A DNA stretch of 64,000 nucleotides, from contig NZ_KB910516.1 in the NCBI RefSeq assembly GCF_000372825.1, positions 3,577,825 through 3,641,824 on the forward strand. Reading direction: 5' to 3'. Position 1 is the first letter of the stretch, and each line of letters opens with the position of its first letter. This document shows positions 41,409 to 52,900 of this stretch, piece by piece. Origin of the DNA: Methylobacterium sp. 77. Lineage in GTDB: Bacteria; Pseudomonadota; Alphaproteobacteria; Rhizobiales; Beijerinckiaceae. A model generated the notes under the pieces. That model saw nothing but the letters and a program-made list of their open reading frames with translations, had not been told where the DNA came from and searched no databases. The translations under genes were made by a program, and so were the position numbers.

Positions 41409-42620
41409 CTACTTGAAGGTCTTGCGGGGATCGAAGGCGTCGCGCACGGCCTCGCCGGCGAAGATCAGCAGGCTCAGCATCACCGCCACCACGAAGAAGC
41501 CAGTCAGCCCGAGCCAGGGTGCCTGGATGTTGTCCTTGCCCTGCGCCAGCAATTCGCCGAGGGACGCCGAACCGGGAGGCAGGCCGAAGCCGAGAAAGTC
41601 GAGGGAGGTGAGCGTCCCGATCGAGCCGTTGAGGATGAACGGCATGAAGGTCAGCGTCGCCACCATGGCGTTGGGCAGGAGGTGCCGGCTCATGATGCGG
41701 ATGTTCGAGAGGCCGAGCGCGCGGGCGGCCCGGACGTACTCGAAATTGCGGGCGCGCAGGAATTCGGCGCGCACCACGCCCACCAGCGCCACCCAGGAGA
41801 ACAGCAGCAGGATGCCGAGCAGGACGAAGAAGCCCGGCGCGATGAAGGCCGAGATGATGATGATGAGGTAGAGGGTGGGGATGCCGCTCCACACCTCGAT
41901 GAAACGCTGCAGGCTGAGATCCACCCAGCCGCCGAAATAGCCCTGGACCGCACCGGCGATCACGCCGATCACCGACGAGACCAAGGCCAGGATCAGCCCG
42001 AACAGCACCGAGATGCGGAACCCGTAGATCACGCGCGCCAGGACGTCGCGGGTGGTGTTGTCGGTGCCGAGCCAGTGCATCTCCAGCCCCTTGCACCCTG
42101 CCCTGCCGGTCTCTCCTGAGGCCTTGATATCGGCGGAGGCCGCGGCCTCGGTCCGTTGCCCGGCTGCGGCCTGGCACTGTTCGTCGGTGAGCATCCAGGT
42201 CGGCGGCGAGGGCGAGGGCGTCGGCAGCCCGTCGATGATCGTGTCGTAGGAATAGGGGATCGGCGGCCAGATCGCCCAGCCGTTCTCGGCGATCTCCTGC
42301 CTCGTCTCGGCCGAGCGGTAATTCGGCCGCGCGTAGAAGCCGCCGAACTTCTCGTCCGGGTAGTCGATGAGGACGGGAAAGAGGATCTCGCCCTTGTAGG
42401 AGACGACCAGGGGCCGGTCGTTGGCGATGAACTCCGCGAACAGGCTCAGCGTGAAGAGGGCGACGAAGATCGCGAACGACCAGAAGCCGAGCCGGTTGTG
42501 CCGGAAATTCGCGAGCCGTCGCCGGTTCAGCGGCGACAACCCGCGTGCCGTCGGCACGGGAGCGGGCGGGGCGGCAACGGGGACGGGGACGGCTTCCGCG
42601 GGGCGGGCGATCTCGTTCAT
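41409..42620 (-). CDS. yejE: ABC transporter permease, YejE type (oligopeptide/microcin C)
   Basis: This is 403 residues. An N-terminal cytoplasmic segment rich in Pro and Ala and a first membrane helix (FWSFAIFVALFTLSLFAEFI) are followed by a large periplasmic insert (YKGEILFPVLIDYPDEKFGG ...) typical of YejE, then the MetI-like core with the EAA loop ARALGLSNIRIMSRHLLPN. It would pair with YejB, YejF and a binding protein to import peptides such as microcin C. None of those partners lies next to it, so this copy is isolated. A DUF4112 gene precedes it on the same strand. Confidence 0.88.
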   Translation of the reverse strand: MNEIARPAEAVPVPVAAPPAPVPTARGLSPLNRRRLANFRHNRLGFWSFAIFVALFTLSLFAEFIANDRPLVVSYKGEILFPVLIDYPDEKFGGFYARPNYRSAETRQEIAENGWAIWPPIPYSYDTIIDGLPTPSPSPPTWMLTDEQCQAAAGQRTEAAASADIKASGETGRAGCKGLEMHWLGTDNTTRDVLARVIYGFRISVLFGLILALVSSVIGVIAGAVQGYFGGWVDLSLQRFIEVWSGIPTLYLIIIISAFIAPGFFVLLGILLLFSWVALVGVVRAEFLRARNFEYVRAARALGLSNIRIMSRHLLPNAMVATLTFMPFILNGSIGTLTSLDFLGFGLPPGSASLGELLAQGKDNIQAPWLGLTGFFVVAVMLSLLIFAGEAVRDAFDPRKTFK

Positions 42621-42645
42621 GAGACCGCCCCTATTGGATTGCGCG

Positions 42646-43137
42646 TCAGCCGTCGAGACGGACGGCCGTTCCCTCGATCTCGTTGGGCCGCAGGCCGCCG
42701 GTCTTTTCGAGATGGCGGCGCAGCAGGCGGACGTTGCGACGATTGGCCTTGAAGGCCGCATCGAAGATGTCGCCGGCCAGCGGGACCGCGCCGACGACCC
42801 CGTCGAAGGCCACGTTCATGGCCATGCGGGCGAGCAGCCATCTCGGTGCGCCGAGGCGGCGTGCTTCGTAGACGATATAGGAGGCGAGCAGCATGCCCGC
42901 GGCATCGCCGATGATCGGCACGAGACCGATCACGGCATCCAACCCCACGCGCCGGTTGGTGCCGGGGATCACGAACGCCGTGTCCATGAGATGGGCGAAC
43001 TGCTCCAGGCGCAGGAGCGCCGCCTCCCGGCTGTCGGGCCGAGCGCGGAACTGCGTCGCCCTCGAGTCGCGATTGCGCTGGCCGAAATCGCTGCCGGGGA
43101 TATCGCGGGCGGGAAAGACGACGTCGTTGAAGGCCAT
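42646..43137 (-). CDS. DUF4112 domain-containing protein
   Basis: This is 163 residues from the ATG at 43137 (cggag eight bases before). The core is LMDTAFVIPGTNRRVGLDAV, IGLVPIIGDAAGMLLASYIV and AFDGVVGAVPLAGDIFDAAF, the doubled pattern of DUF4112 membrane proteins of unknown function. It ends 25 bases before the YejE-type gene on the same strand, so both may be one transcript, although no functional link is known. Confidence 0.85.
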   Translation of the reverse strand: MAFNDVVFPARDIPGSDFGQRNRDSRATQFRARPDSREAALLRLEQFAHLMDTAFVIPGTNRRVGLDAVIGLVPIIGDAAGMLLASYIVYEARRLGAPRWLLARMAMNVAFDGVVGAVPLAGDIFDAAFKANRRNVRLLRRHLEKTGGLRPNEIEGTAVRLDG

Positions 43138-43250
43138 GGCGGGGCTCCGGGGGATGCGCGTCGTGGTCATGGTACGAGATGTGGCCCTGCCCCCGTCCTC
43201 CCGCAAGCGGTGGGCTCATCCGGCCAGCCGGCCTCATGCGCCGTTCCTTT

Positions 43251-44441
43251 TCACCGCGTATGCCCCCGCATCAAGCCGGAGAGACGGTCGAGAGCTGCGT
43301 CGAGGGTCGCATCCTGCTTGGCGAAGCACAGCCTGACGAGGGTGCGCACCGCTCCTTCCGCATAGAACGCGCTGATCGGGATCGCGGCGACGCCGTGCTC
43401 GCGCACCAGGGCCTGGCAGAAGGCGACGTCGTCCGCCTCGCCATCGCGACCAAGCCCGAAACCGAGGCTCGGCGCCAATGCGCCGATATCGATGGTGAGG
43501 AAGTAGGTCGCCTGCGACGGCAGCACGGAGAAGCCGAGTTCGGTGAGGCCGGCGCTCAGCCTGTCGCGCGAGGAGGCGAACCGTGACCGCATGTCGAGGA
43601 AATAGGCCTCGTCCTTCGCGAGACCGTAGGCCACCGCCTCCTGCAGGTTCGGCGGGGTGGTGAAGGTGAGGAACTGATGCGCCTTGGAAACCGCCTTGAG
43701 CAGGGGTGGGGAAGCCATGACGAAGCCGACTTTCCACCCGGTCAGACTGAAGATCTTGCCGGCCGAACCGATCTTCACGGTGCGGTCGCGCATGCCCTCA
43801 AACCCGATCAGCGGGCGATGAAGGCGCCCGTCGAAGGTGACGTGCTCCCATACCTCGTCGCAGATCGCCGTGACGTCGAAGCGCTGGCAAAACCTCGCCA
43901 GCAGCGCGAGGTCGTCGTCGCGGAACATCGTCGCGGTGGGATTTAGCGGGTTGTTGAGCACGACGACTCTGGTGCGCTCGGTGAAGGCCTGCGCCAGCGC
44001 CGCCTCGTCGAGACGAAAATGCGGGGGCCGCAGGGTGACGAAGCGCGGAATGCCGCCGGCCTGCCGGATGATCGGCAGGTAGGCGTCGTACATCGGCTCG
44101 AACAGCACGACCTCGTCTCCGGGCGAAACCAGGGCGAGCAGGCTCGCGGCCAGAGCCTCGGTGGCGCCGGAGGTGACCATGACCTCCGTATCGGGGTCGA
44201 GATCGAGGCCCTGGTGGCGCCCGTAATGCGCGGCGATGGCGCGGCGAAGGACCGGCAGGCCCATCATCGGCGGATATTGGTTGTAGCCGTCCCGCAGGGC
44301 CTCGGCCGCCTTCTCACGCACGTCCGCCGGGCCGGGATCGTCGGGAAAGCCCTGTCCCAGATTGATCGCGCCAAGCTCGCGCGCCAGCACCGACATCACG
44401 TCGAACACGGTATTGGGAAGATCGGCGAAGACGGGATTCAT
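43251..44441 (-). CDS. Class I/II (fold type I) aminotransferase
   Basis: This is 396 residues. The PLP lysine lies in GSAGKIFSLTGWKVGF. Other family blocks are NLGQGFPDDPGP, GYNQYPPMMGLPVLRRAIA, TSGATEALAASLLAL and LNNPLNPTATMF. The pattern is that of aspartate/methionine/kynurenine-type aminotransferases (YbdL/DapL-like subgroup), moving an amino group from an amino acid to 2-oxoglutarate or a similar acceptor. Substrate is uncertain. The frame is open to 44801, but homology begins at this ATG. It is divergent from the unit at 44622. Confidence 0.92.
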   Translation of the reverse strand: MNPVFADLPNTVFDVMSVLARELGAINLGQGFPDDPGPADVREKAAEALRDGYNQYPPMMGLPVLRRAIAAHYGRHQGLDLDPDTEVMVTSGATEALAASLLALVSPGDEVVLFEPMYDAYLPIIRQAGGIPRFVTLRPPHFRLDEAALAQAFTERTRVVVLNNPLNPTATMFRDDDLALLARFCQRFDVTAICDEVWEHVTFDGRLHRPLIGFEGMRDRTVKIGSAGKIFSLTGWKVGFVMASPPLLKAVSKAHQFLTFTTPPNLQEAVAYGLAKDEAYFLDMRSRFASSRDRLSAGLTELGFSVLPSQATYFLTIDIGALAPSLGFGLGRDGEADDVAFCQALVREHGVAAIPISAFYAEGAVRTLVRLCFAKQDATLDAALDRLSGLMRGHTR

Positions 44442-44621
44442 CGGGCGGAACTCATCCGGGACAACGCTCGCAGCGGGCGGGATTTCGGGCAGGCTCCGCT
44501 CGTCAACGGGCGACGGTCCCGCCTCGGTAGCACGGGCGTTTCGGGTCGAGAAACGAGGCGCCGAGAATGTGCGCGATAGCACTCCACTTCTTCGGACATC
44601 GTAGGCCGGGCCTGACGATTG

Positions 44622-44649
44622 TTGACATTCATCAGACGTAACGTACCTT
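44622..44649 (+). promoter_or_regulatory. Consensus-like promoter in a gene-free gap
   Basis: TTGACA (44622-44627), an exact -35 box, and TACCTT (44644-44649) are 16 bases apart on the plus strand. Transcription would begin near 44656. Together with the terminator at 44789-44826 it defines a transcript of about 170 nt. Confidence 0.55.
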
Positions 44650-44655
44650 CTCGAC

Positions 44656-44790
44656 ATGGCCGGAGCGGTCGTCGCCAGACGGGAACACCGCCCCCTCGTT
44701 TCTGTTTGGCTACGTGCCGCTCCGGTCCTTCCCAAGACGCTGATATCTCTTGAGAACTTGATCCCCCCAAGAACTCGATCTCCCAAGTAA
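44656..44790 (+). other. Possible leaderless 44-codon gene or small RNA
   Basis: An ATG sits at the predicted transcription start and opens 44 codons (MAGAVVARREHRPLVSVWLR, then a Pro/Leu-rich end, TAA at 44788-44790) that stop right at the terminator. There is no room for a ribosome-binding site, so translation would be leaderless; otherwise the transcript is a small RNA. No family recognised. Confidence 0.4.
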
Positions 44791-44826
44791 AAGGCCGTCA
44801 CTCTTCGCCGAGTGGCGGCTTTTTGC
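44789..44826 (+). terminator. Orphan Rho-independent terminator
   Basis: A 10-bp stem (gccgtcactc / gagtggcggc, one G-T pair), loop ttcgcc and six T (44820-44825). No annotated plus-strand gene precedes it, which implies a short transcript from the promoter at 44622. An A run on the left lets it also stop minus-strand transcripts. Confidence 0.75.
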
Positions 44827-44892
44827 GTTCCGCTTGTGATTTGGGGTGCGTGGCGTTAGCGACCTTTTTTCCGGATCATAAGGACGAGTCCC

Positions 44893-45033
44893 TTGAGCAC
44901 CCGCGCCTGCTGTGCCTTCGCCATCCTCGTCGCCCTGGCGGGAGCGGGCTTGCGCCTCGCGGTGCCGGTGACGCCGCCGGACGCGGCCTACCGCGCGGTG
45001 GTCGACGCCTACCCGTCGAAGCCGCTGCCCTGA
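44893..45033 (+). CDS. Short secreted or membrane peptide
   Basis: A TTG start after aggacgag gives 46 residues: MSTRACCAFAILVALAGAGL, a signal-like hydrophobic segment, then PPDAAYRAVVDAYPSKPLP. Many small exported peptides of this shape occur in methylobacteria, but the family is not known to me. It lies just after the orphan terminator. Confidence 0.45.
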   Translation: MSTRACCAFAILVALAGAGLRLAVPVTPPDAAYRAVVDAYPSKPLP

Positions 45034-45305
45034 ACCCGTCGGAATATCCGGGTTCGAGGCCGCAGAAACAGCCGGGAAACCTCCGCGCCGCACTGGCGTC
45101 GCAATAACCCGCCACAGCTGGCGACGATGCTGAGCGATCGACCGACAGGCCAAGCCCTCCGGCTTCCATGCGACGCCCTCGGGACGGTCCGCCGTCTTCG
45201 TGCCGGTGCGAGGTCGTCGCGCCCCCTGTTTCGCCGGGACTCGCATCTCCATTTCGTCCACACTACGCAGCGCCGGTCGGAAACGAGCGGCCGGATCGTC
45301 GAGGC

Positions 45306-46676
45306 ATGAACGAACAATCGCCCATCCGGACCGAAACGGCCCGGGAATTCAGACCGGATACCCAGGTGCCGACGCGCCGGCGTAGCCGTGCGGGCACATG
45401 GCTCATCCTGTTGCTTCTCCTCGCGGGGGCGGGAGCCGCCGGCTACAAATTCTATCTCGCGCCGAAGACCGGGACGGAGAACGGCGCGGATGGCGCGCCT
45501 GCGCGCGGCAAGGGTGCCCGCGGTCGCTCCGGCGACATGCCCCAGGCGGTCGGCATCGCCACGGTCTCGAGCGGCGAGATCCCGGTGGTGCTGTCAGGTC
45601 TCGGTACCGTGACGCCGCTCGCCACCGTGACCATCCAGTCGCAGATCAGCGGCTACCTTATGGAGATCGGTTTTCGCGAGGGCCAGACCGTCAAGAAGGG
45701 CGATTTCCTGGCCCAGATCGATCCTCGCATCTACGAGGCACAACTCGCCCAGTATCAGGGCCAGCTCGCCCGCGATCAGGCCTTGCTGCAGAACTCGAAG
45801 CTCGATCTCGCCCGCTTCCAGCGCCTCAGCCTGCAGGACTCGATCTCCAAGCAGAACGTGGACACGCAGGGCGCGCTGGTGAAGCAGAACGAGGGCACGG
45901 TCGCCATCGATCAGGCCCAGGTCGACCAGCAGAAGCTCAACATCGCCTACACGCGCATCATCTCGCCGGTGGACGGCCGCGTCGGCCTGCGCCAGATCGA
46001 TCAGGGCAATTACGTCACCGCCGCCTCCACCAACATCGTGGTGGTGACGCAGCTGCATCCGATCTCGGTGGTGTTCACCCTGCCCGAAGACGATGTCGCG
46101 CGGGTGATGCGGCGCCTGCGCTCCGGCGCGAAACTCGCCGTGACCGCCTATGACCGGGGCGATGCCAACGTGCTCGCAACCGGCACCCTCGAGACGGTGG
46201 ACAACCAGATCGACACCACCACCGGCACGGTGAAGCTGCGCGCGCTCTTCGAGAACAAGGACGAGAGCCTGTTCCCGAACCAGTTCGTCAATGCCAAGCT
46301 CACCGTGGACACGGTGCGCGACACTCCCATCGTCCCCACCGCCGCGATCCTGCGCGGGACGCCCGGCGCCTACGTCTACCTGCTCGACGGCGACGACAAG
46401 GTCGTGGTCCGCCCGATCACTCCGGGCGAGCCGGATGGCGCGCGCACCGCCGTCACCAAGGGGCTGGCGGTGGGCGACCGGGTCGTCGTCGACGGAACCG
46501 ACCGCCTGCGCGACGGCGCCAAGGTCCGCGTCACCGAGGGCGGCAAGGGTCAGGCGGCGGCACCCGGAGAGGCCGCGGCACCGGACGGGGCGACGGCCAC
46601 GCCCGCCGCCGGCACGCCCCCGGAAAGCCCCCCGCAGAAGCGCGAGCGCCGCAGCCAGCGGCCGGCCGCGCAGTGA
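45306..46676 (+). CDS. mdtA: RND efflux periplasmic adaptor (membrane fusion protein)
   Basis: This is 456 residues with one N-terminal membrane anchor ([20 protein letters not shown]). The adaptor fold follows: a barrel-sandwich hybrid ([20 protein letters not shown]), a coiled-coil hairpin (about 155-215), [19 protein letters not shown], and a beta-barrel with [16 protein letters not shown]. It ends in an Ala/Pro tail. It bridges the inner-membrane pumps and the outer-membrane channel. It is the first gene of a four-gene operon in MdtABC/MuxABC-OpmB order. No regulator gene is adjacent. Confidence 0.93.
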   Translation: MNEQSPIRTETAREFRPDTQVPTRRRSRAGTWLILLLLLAGAGAAGYKFYLAPKTGTENGADGAPARGKGARGRSGDMPQAVGIATVSSGEIPVVLSGLGTVTPLATVTIQSQISGYLMEIGFREGQTVKKGDFLAQIDPRIYEAQLAQYQGQLARDQALLQNSKLDLARFQRLSLQDSISKQNVDTQGALVKQNEGTVAIDQAQVDQQKLNIAYTRIISPVDGRVGLRQIDQGNYVTAASTNIVVVTQLHPISVVFTLPEDDVARVMRRLRSGAKLAVTAYDRGDANVLATGTLETVDNQIDTTTGTVKLRALFENKDESLFPNQFVNAKLTVDTVRDTPIVPTAAILRGTPGAYVYLLDGDDKVVVRPITPGEPDGARTAVTKGLAVGDRVVVDGTDRLRDGAKVRVTEGGKGQAAAPGEAAAPDGATATPAAGTPPESPPQKRERRSQRPAAQ

Positions 46677-46782
46677 GCGATCCGAACGCCAGACCACTCT
46701 CCCCCTGCGGCGGGAGCGAGAGCCTGTCGAGCAGGCGGGGAGAGGGACGACGCGGCGGCGCGCCCGACCCGGCCGCCGTCCG

Positions 46783-49700
46783 ATGAATCCCTCCCGCATC
46801 TTCATCCTGCGGCCGGTCGCGACCACGCTGTTCATGCTGGCGATCCTGCTCGTCGGCATGGTGTCGTACCTCAACCTGCCGGTCTCGGCCCTGCCCTCGG
46901 TGGATTACCCGACGATCCAGGTGCAGACCTTCTATCCCGGTGCCAGCCCGGAGGTGATGACCTCGGCGGTGACGGCGCCGCTGGAGCGGCAATTCGGCCA
47001 GCTCGCCAACCTCAACCAGATGACCTCGCAGAGCTCGGCGGGCGCCTCGGTCATCACGCTTCAGTTCAGCCTCGATCTCGGCCTCGACATCGCGGAGCAG
47101 CAGGTCCAGGCGGCGATCAACGCGGCCGGCAACCTGTTGCCCTCCGACCTGCCGGCGCCCCCGGTCTATGCCAAGGTCAACCCGGCCGACGCGCCGATCC
47201 TGACCCTGGCACTCAGTTCCAAGACGATGCCGCTCACCGAGGTGCGCGACCTCGCCGAAACGCGGCTCGCCCAGAAGATCAGCCAGGTTTCCGGCGTCGG
47301 CCTCGTCAGCATGGGCGGCGGCCAGCGCCCCGCCGTGCGCGTGCGCTTCAATTCCCGCGCGCTCGCCGCCTACGGCCTCAACATCGACGACCTTCGGACG
47401 ACGATCACCAACCTCAACGTCAATACGCCGAAGGGCACGATCGACGGGCCGACCCAGTCCTACGCCATCAACGCCAACGACCAGATCCGTGATCCGAAGG
47501 CCTACGAGCAGGCGATCATCGCCTACAAGAACGGTTCGGCGGTGCGGCTCTCGGACGTCGCGGACGTCGTCAACGGCCCGGAGAACACCAAGCTCGGCGC
47601 CTGGATGGACGAGACGCCCGCCGTCATCCTCAACATCCAGCGCCAGCCCGGCGCCAACGTCATCGCCACCGTCGACAAGATCAAGGCGCTGCTGCCCCAG
47701 CTTCAGGGAACGCTGCCCGCGGCGATCACGGTGACGCCGCTCACCGACCGCACCACCACGATCCGCGCCTCCGTGCACGACGTGCAGGTGGAACTGGCGC
47801 TGGCCATCGGCCTCGTGGTGCTGGTGATTTTCCTGTTCCTGCGCAGCCTCTCGGCGACCCTGATCCCGAGCCTGTCGGTGCCGCTCTCGCTGATCGGCGC
47901 GCTCTCGATCATGGATCTCTACGGGTTCTCCCTCGACAACCTCTCCCTGATGGCGCTGACCATCGCCACCGGTTTCGTCGTCGACGATGCCATCGTCGTC
48001 ATCGAGAACATCGCCCGCCACGTCGAGGAAGGCGATTCGCCGATGGAGGCGGCCCTGAAGGGCAGCCGCGAGATCGGCTTCACCATCATCTCGCTCACCG
48101 TCTCGCTCATCGCGGTGCTGATCCCGCTCCTGTTCATGGGCGACGTGGTGGGGCGCCTGTTCCACGAATTCGCGATCACGCTGGCCGCCACCATCGTGAT
48201 CTCGGCGGTGGTCTCGCTCACCCTCGTGCCGATGCTGTGCGCGCGCCTGCTCAAGCACGCGCCGGAGGCGAAACGCCGCGAGGGCGCCATCGCCCGCGCC
48301 GGCCGCCGGACGATGGACGGCATCATCGCCGGCTACGGGCGCCTGCTACGGGTCGTCCTCAACCACCAGGGGCTGACGCTCGTCGTCACCCTCGGCACCA
48401 TCGCGCTCACCGCCTACCTGTTCGTCGTCATCCCGAAGGGCTTCTTCCCGGTCCAGGATACCGGGGTGATCCAGGGCGTGACCCAGGCCGACCAGACCGT
48501 CTCCTATGCCGAGATGGCCGATCGCCAGCAGCAGCTCGCCCGGATCGTCCTGAAGGACCCGGACGTCGCGAGCCTGTCCTCGTTCATCGGCGTCGACGGG
48601 CAGAACGTGACGCTGAATTCCGGGCGCTTCCTCATCAACCTGAAACCGCATGACGCGCGCACCACCGACGCCAGCGCCATCATCCGCCGCCTCAAGGAAG
48701 CGACCCTCGGGGTCGCCGGCATCCGGCTCTACATGCAGCCGGTCCAGGACCTCACCATCGACACGGCCGTGAGCGCGACGCAGTACCAGGTGATCCTCGA
48801 GAACCCGAACCTTGCCGAGTTCGAGACCTGGGTGCCGCGCTTCGTCCAGGCGCTGCAGCGCTCGCCGCTTCTCTCCGACGTGGCGAGCGACCTCCAGGGC
48901 AACGGGCTGGCGGCCTACGTCACCATCGACCGGCCCACCGCCGGCCGCTACGGCATCACCCCGGCCACCGTGGACAACGCGCTCTACGACGCTTTCGGCC
49001 AGCGCATCGTCTCGACGATCTTCACCCAGTCGAACCAGTACCGGGTGATCCTCGAGGCCGATCCCGACCTGCACAAGACCCTCGACAGTCTGAACGGCAT
49101 CTACCTGCCGTCCTCGACGGTGGCTTCGGGACAGGTGCCGCTCTCGGCGGTGGCGCGGATCAGCGAGCGCCGGGCGCCCCTGCTCATCAGCCATCTCGGC
49201 CAGTTCCCGGCCACCACCGTCTCGTTCAACCTCGCCGAAGGGGCGGCGCTCGGCGAGGCGGTGAAGGCGATCGAGGCGGCGCGCGAGGAGATCAACCTGC
49301 CGCCGAGCTTCCGCGTGGTGCCGCAGGGCTCGGTCTTCGCCTTCCAATCCGCGCTCTCGAACCAGCTCTTCCTGGTGATCGCGGCCATCGTCACCGTCTA
49401 TATCGTGCTCGGCGTGCTCTACGAGAGCTTCGTCCACCCGATCACGATCCTCTCGACCCTGCCCTCGGCCGGGATCGGCGCGCTGCTCGGCCTGATGCTC
49501 TACGGCATGCCCCTCGACATCATCGGCGTCATCGGCATCGTCCTCCTCATCGGCATCGTGAAGAAGAACGCGATCATGATGATCGACTTCGCGCTCCAGG
49601 CCGAGCGCGAGGACGGGATGGCCCCGCGCGACGCGATCTACGAGGCCTGCCTCCTGCGCTTCCGCCCGATCCTGATGACGACGCTGGCCGCCCTGTTCGC

Positions 49701-49902
49701 GGCGGTGCCGCTCATCCTCGGCACCGGCGTCGGCTCCGAGCTGCGCCAGCCGCTGGGTATCGTCATCGCCGGCGGCCTCATCGTCTCCCAGGTGCTGACC
49801 CTGTTCACGACCCCGGTGATCTACCTGGCCTTCGACCGCCTGGAACGGCGGTTCACGAAGCGCGGCGGTGGCGGGGCGACGGCGGCGGAGGCGACGCCGT
49901 GA
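46783..49902 (+). CDS. mdtB: RND efflux pump permease, MdtB/MuxB type
   Basis: This is 1039 residues with the RND layout: 12 membrane helices and two large periplasmic loops. The proton-relay Asp pair is in [15 protein letters not shown] (helix 4), and the Lys is in [15 protein letters not shown] (helix 10). The protein pairs with the next gene; in E. coli MdtB and MdtC form a heterotrimer exporting bile salts, novobiocin and related compounds. It begins with [19 protein letters not shown], as expected. It is 106 bases downstream of the adaptor gene. Confidence 0.94.
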   Translation: MNPSRIFILRPVATTLFMLAILLVGMVSYLNLPVSALPSVDYPTIQVQTFYPGASPEVMTSAVTAPLERQFGQLANLNQMTSQSSAGASVITLQFSLDLGLDIAEQQVQAAINAAGNLLPSDLPAPPVYAKVNPADAPILTLALSSKTMPLTEVRDLAETRLAQKISQVSGVGLVSMGGGQRPAVRVRFNSRALAAYGLNIDDLRTTITNLNVNTPKGTIDGPTQSYAINANDQIRDPKAYEQAIIAYKNGSAVRLSDVADVVNGPENTKLGAWMDETPAVILNIQRQPGANVIATVDKIKALLPQLQGTLPAAITVTPLTDRTTTIRASVHDVQVELALAIGLVVLVIFLFLRSLSATLIPSLSVPLSLIGALSIMDLYGFSLDNLSLMALTIATGFVVDDAIVVIENIARHVEEGDSPMEAALKGSREIGFTIISLTVSLIAVLIPLLFMGDVVGRLFHEFAITLAATIVISAVVSLTLVPMLCARLLKHAPEAKRREGAIARAGRRTMDGIIAGYGRLLRVVLNHQGLTLVVTLGTIALTAYLFVVIPKGFFPVQDTGVIQGVTQADQTVSYAEMADRQQQLARIVLKDPDVASLSSFIGVDGQNVTLNSGRFLINLKPHDARTTDASAIIRRLKEATLGVAGIRLYMQPVQDLTIDTAVSATQYQVILENPNLAEFETWVPRFVQALQRSPLLSDVASDLQGNGLAAYVTIDRPTAGRYGITPATVDNALYDAFGQRIVSTIFTQSNQYRVILEADPDLHKTLDSLNGIYLPSSTVASGQVPLSAVARISERRAPLLISHLGQFPATTVSFNLAEGAALGEAVKAIEAAREEINLPPSFRVVPQGSVFAFQSALSNQLFLVIAAIVTVYIVLGVLYESFVHPITILSTLPSAGIGALLGLMLYGMPLDIIGVIGIVLLIGIVKKNAIMMIDFALQAEREDGMAPRDAIYEACLLRFRPILMTTLAALFAAVPLILGTGVGSELRQPLGIVIAGGLIVSQVLTLFTTPVIYLAFDRLERRFTKRGGGGATAAEATP

Positions 49903-49951
49903 GGGCGCATCCGCTGGGACACACGGCGTCTCCCTCGACGGGCGATCGCCC

Positions 49952-52900
49952 ATGAACGTTTCCGAACCCTTCATCCGGCGCCCGGTCGCCACGACGCTGC
50001 TCACCATCGGGGTGCTGCTGGCGGGGATCTTCGCGTTCTTCAAGCTGCCGGTGGCGCCGCTGCCCCAGGTCGACTTCCCCGTCATCCTGGTCCAGGCGCA
50101 GATGGCCGGGGCCTCGCCGGAAACCATGGCGACGACGGTGGCGGCCCCCCTCGAACGGCGTCTCGGCATCATCGCCGATGTCGGCGAGATGACCTCCACC
50201 AGTTCCGTCGGCACGGTGCGGATCATCCTGCTGTTCGGCCTCAACCGCGACATCGACGGGGCGGCCCGCGACGTCCAGGCGGCGATCAACGCCGCGCGCG
50301 CCGACCTGCCGACGGCCCTGCGGTCGAACCCGACCTATCGCAAGTTCAACCCGGCCGACGCGCCGATCCTGATCCTCGGGCTGACCTCGGACACCCTGTC
50401 GCCGGGCCAGCTCTACGATTCCGCCGCCACGGTGGTACAGCAGAAGATGTCCCAGCTCCCCGGAGTCGGGAACGTCGATATCGGCGGCTCGTCGCTCCCT
50501 GCGGTGCGGGTCGAGCTCGATCCCACCGCGCTCAACCATTACGGGATCGGCCTCGAAGGCGTGCGCGCGGCGCTCGCCTCGGCCAATGCCAACTCGCCCA
50601 AAGGGGCGATCGAGACCGATACCCGGCACTATCAGCTCTACGCCAACGACCAGGGCCGGGTGGCGGCCGATTACCGCGACATCATCGTGGCCTATCGCAA
50701 CGGCGCGGGCGTGCGCCTCACCGATGTCGGCAAGGTCGAGGATTCGGTCGAGGACAAGCGCAACCTCGGCCTCGTCAACGGCAAGCCGGGCGTGATCCTG
50801 TTCATCTACAAGCAGCCCGGCTCCAACGTGGTCGATACGATCAAGGCGCTGAAGGCGGCGCTGCCGCAGGTCCAGGCGGCACTGCCGGGCGATATCGACC
50901 TCACCGTCACCGGCGACCGCAGCGCCACCATCCGCGCCTCGCTGGCCGAAACGGAGGAGACGCTGGTCATCGCGGTGATCCTCGTGATCGTCGTGGTGTT
51001 CGCCTTCCTGCGCTCAGGCCGGGCGACCCTGATCCCGGCGGTGGCCGTGCCGATCTCGATCATCGGTACCTTCTCGGCCATGTATCTCCTCGATTACAGC
51101 CTCGATATCCTGTCGCTGATGGCCCTCATCATCGCCACCGGCTTCGTGGTCGACGACGCCATCGTCGTCCTCGAGAACATCCAGCGCCATATCGAGCTCG
51201 GCAAGCCGAGGCTGGAGGCCGCCCTCATCGGGGCCAGGGAGGTCGGTTTCACCGTCATCTCCATGAGCCTGTCGCTGATCGCGGTGTTCCTGCCGATCCT
51301 GCTGATGGGCGGCCTCGTCGGCCGCCTGTTCGAGGAATTCGCCGTGACCCTGTCGCTGGCGATCCTGATCTCCCTCGTGCTTTCGCTCACCACCACGCCG
51401 ATGATGTGCGCCCTCCTGCTCAAGCGGGAGGGCGCGCATGGGAGCATTGAGGGAAAGCGTCCCAATCTTCTCATCCGCGCGCTGGAAGGCGCCTTCGACG
51501 GCACCCTCAGCGCCTACGAACGCACGTTGAGGGTAGCCCTGAACCATCGCCGGCTCGTCCTCGCCACGCTGTTCGCGACGATCGGGCTCAACGTCTATCT
51601 CTACGTCATCGTCCCCAAGGGCTTCTTTCCCGAGCAGGATACCGGGCAGATGATGGGCGGCATCCAGGCCGACCAGCGCATCTCGTTCCAGGCGATGAAG
51701 CAGAAGCTGGAACAGGCCACCGCCATCGTTCAGGCCGATCCGGCAGTGGACAGCGTCGTCGGCTTCACGGGAGGGCGCGGCACCAACTCGGCCAACGTCT
51801 TCGTCGGACTGAAGCCACGGGGCGAGCGGGCCTCGATCACCGATGTGATGACACGCCTGCGCCCGAAGCTCGCTCAGGTGGCCGGGGCCCGGCTGTTCCT
51901 GTTCCCGCGCCAGGACCTGCGCATGGGCGGGCGCCAGAGCTTCGCGCAGTACCAGTACACCCTGCAGGGCGACACGGCCGACGAGCTCTATGCCGCCGCG
52001 CCGAGGCTCGTCGATGCGCTGCAGAAGAACCCGGTCTTCGCCGACGTCACCTCCGACCAGCAGGAGGGCGGGCTCGAGAGCCGCCTCGTCATCGACCGGG
52101 CCACGGCCTACCGCTACGGCATCACGCCGGACAAGATCGACAACACCCTCTACGACGCCTTCGGCCAGCGGCAGGTCTCGACGATCTACAACCCGCTCAA
52201 CCAGTACCACGTCGTGATGGAGATCGCGCCGCGCTACCTGCAGAGCCCCGACACGCTGAAGACGGTCTTCGTCTCGACCTCAGGCGGCAAGGCACGCGGT
52301 TCGGCGGTCACCAACGCGGTAGCCGGCACCGTGGCCGGCGCGTCGGCGACGGCGACCACGGCCTCGTCGATCGCCACCGATTCCGCCCGCAATGCCGCCT
52401 CCAATGCCATCGCGGGCGGGGCCGGGGCCTCGTCGAGCGCGCCGGTGTCGAGCGCGAAGGAGACGATGATCCCGCTCTCGGCCTTCGCGCGGGTCGAGAC
52501 CGGCAACGCGCCGGTGCAGGTGAGCCATCAGGGCCTGTTCGTGGCCACCACGATCTCGTTCAACCTGGCGCCCGGCAAGAGCCTGTCGGACGCCACCGTC
52601 GCCATCCAGGAAGCGGAGGCGCAGTTGCGCCTGCCGGCCACCATCCACGGCGAATTCGCGGGCGCCGCCAAGACCTTCCAGGCCTCGTCCTCGCGCCAGC
52701 CGCTGCTGATCCTGGCGGCGCTGCTCGCCGTCTACACCATCCTCGGAATCCTCTACGAGAGCTTCGTCCACCCGGTGACGATCCTCTCGACCCTGCCCTC
52801 GGCCGGCATCGGCGCGCTGCTGGCGCTGCTCGTCTCGGGCACGGAATTCACCATCATCGCGCTCATCGCGGTGTTCCTGCTCATCGGCATCGTCAAGAAG

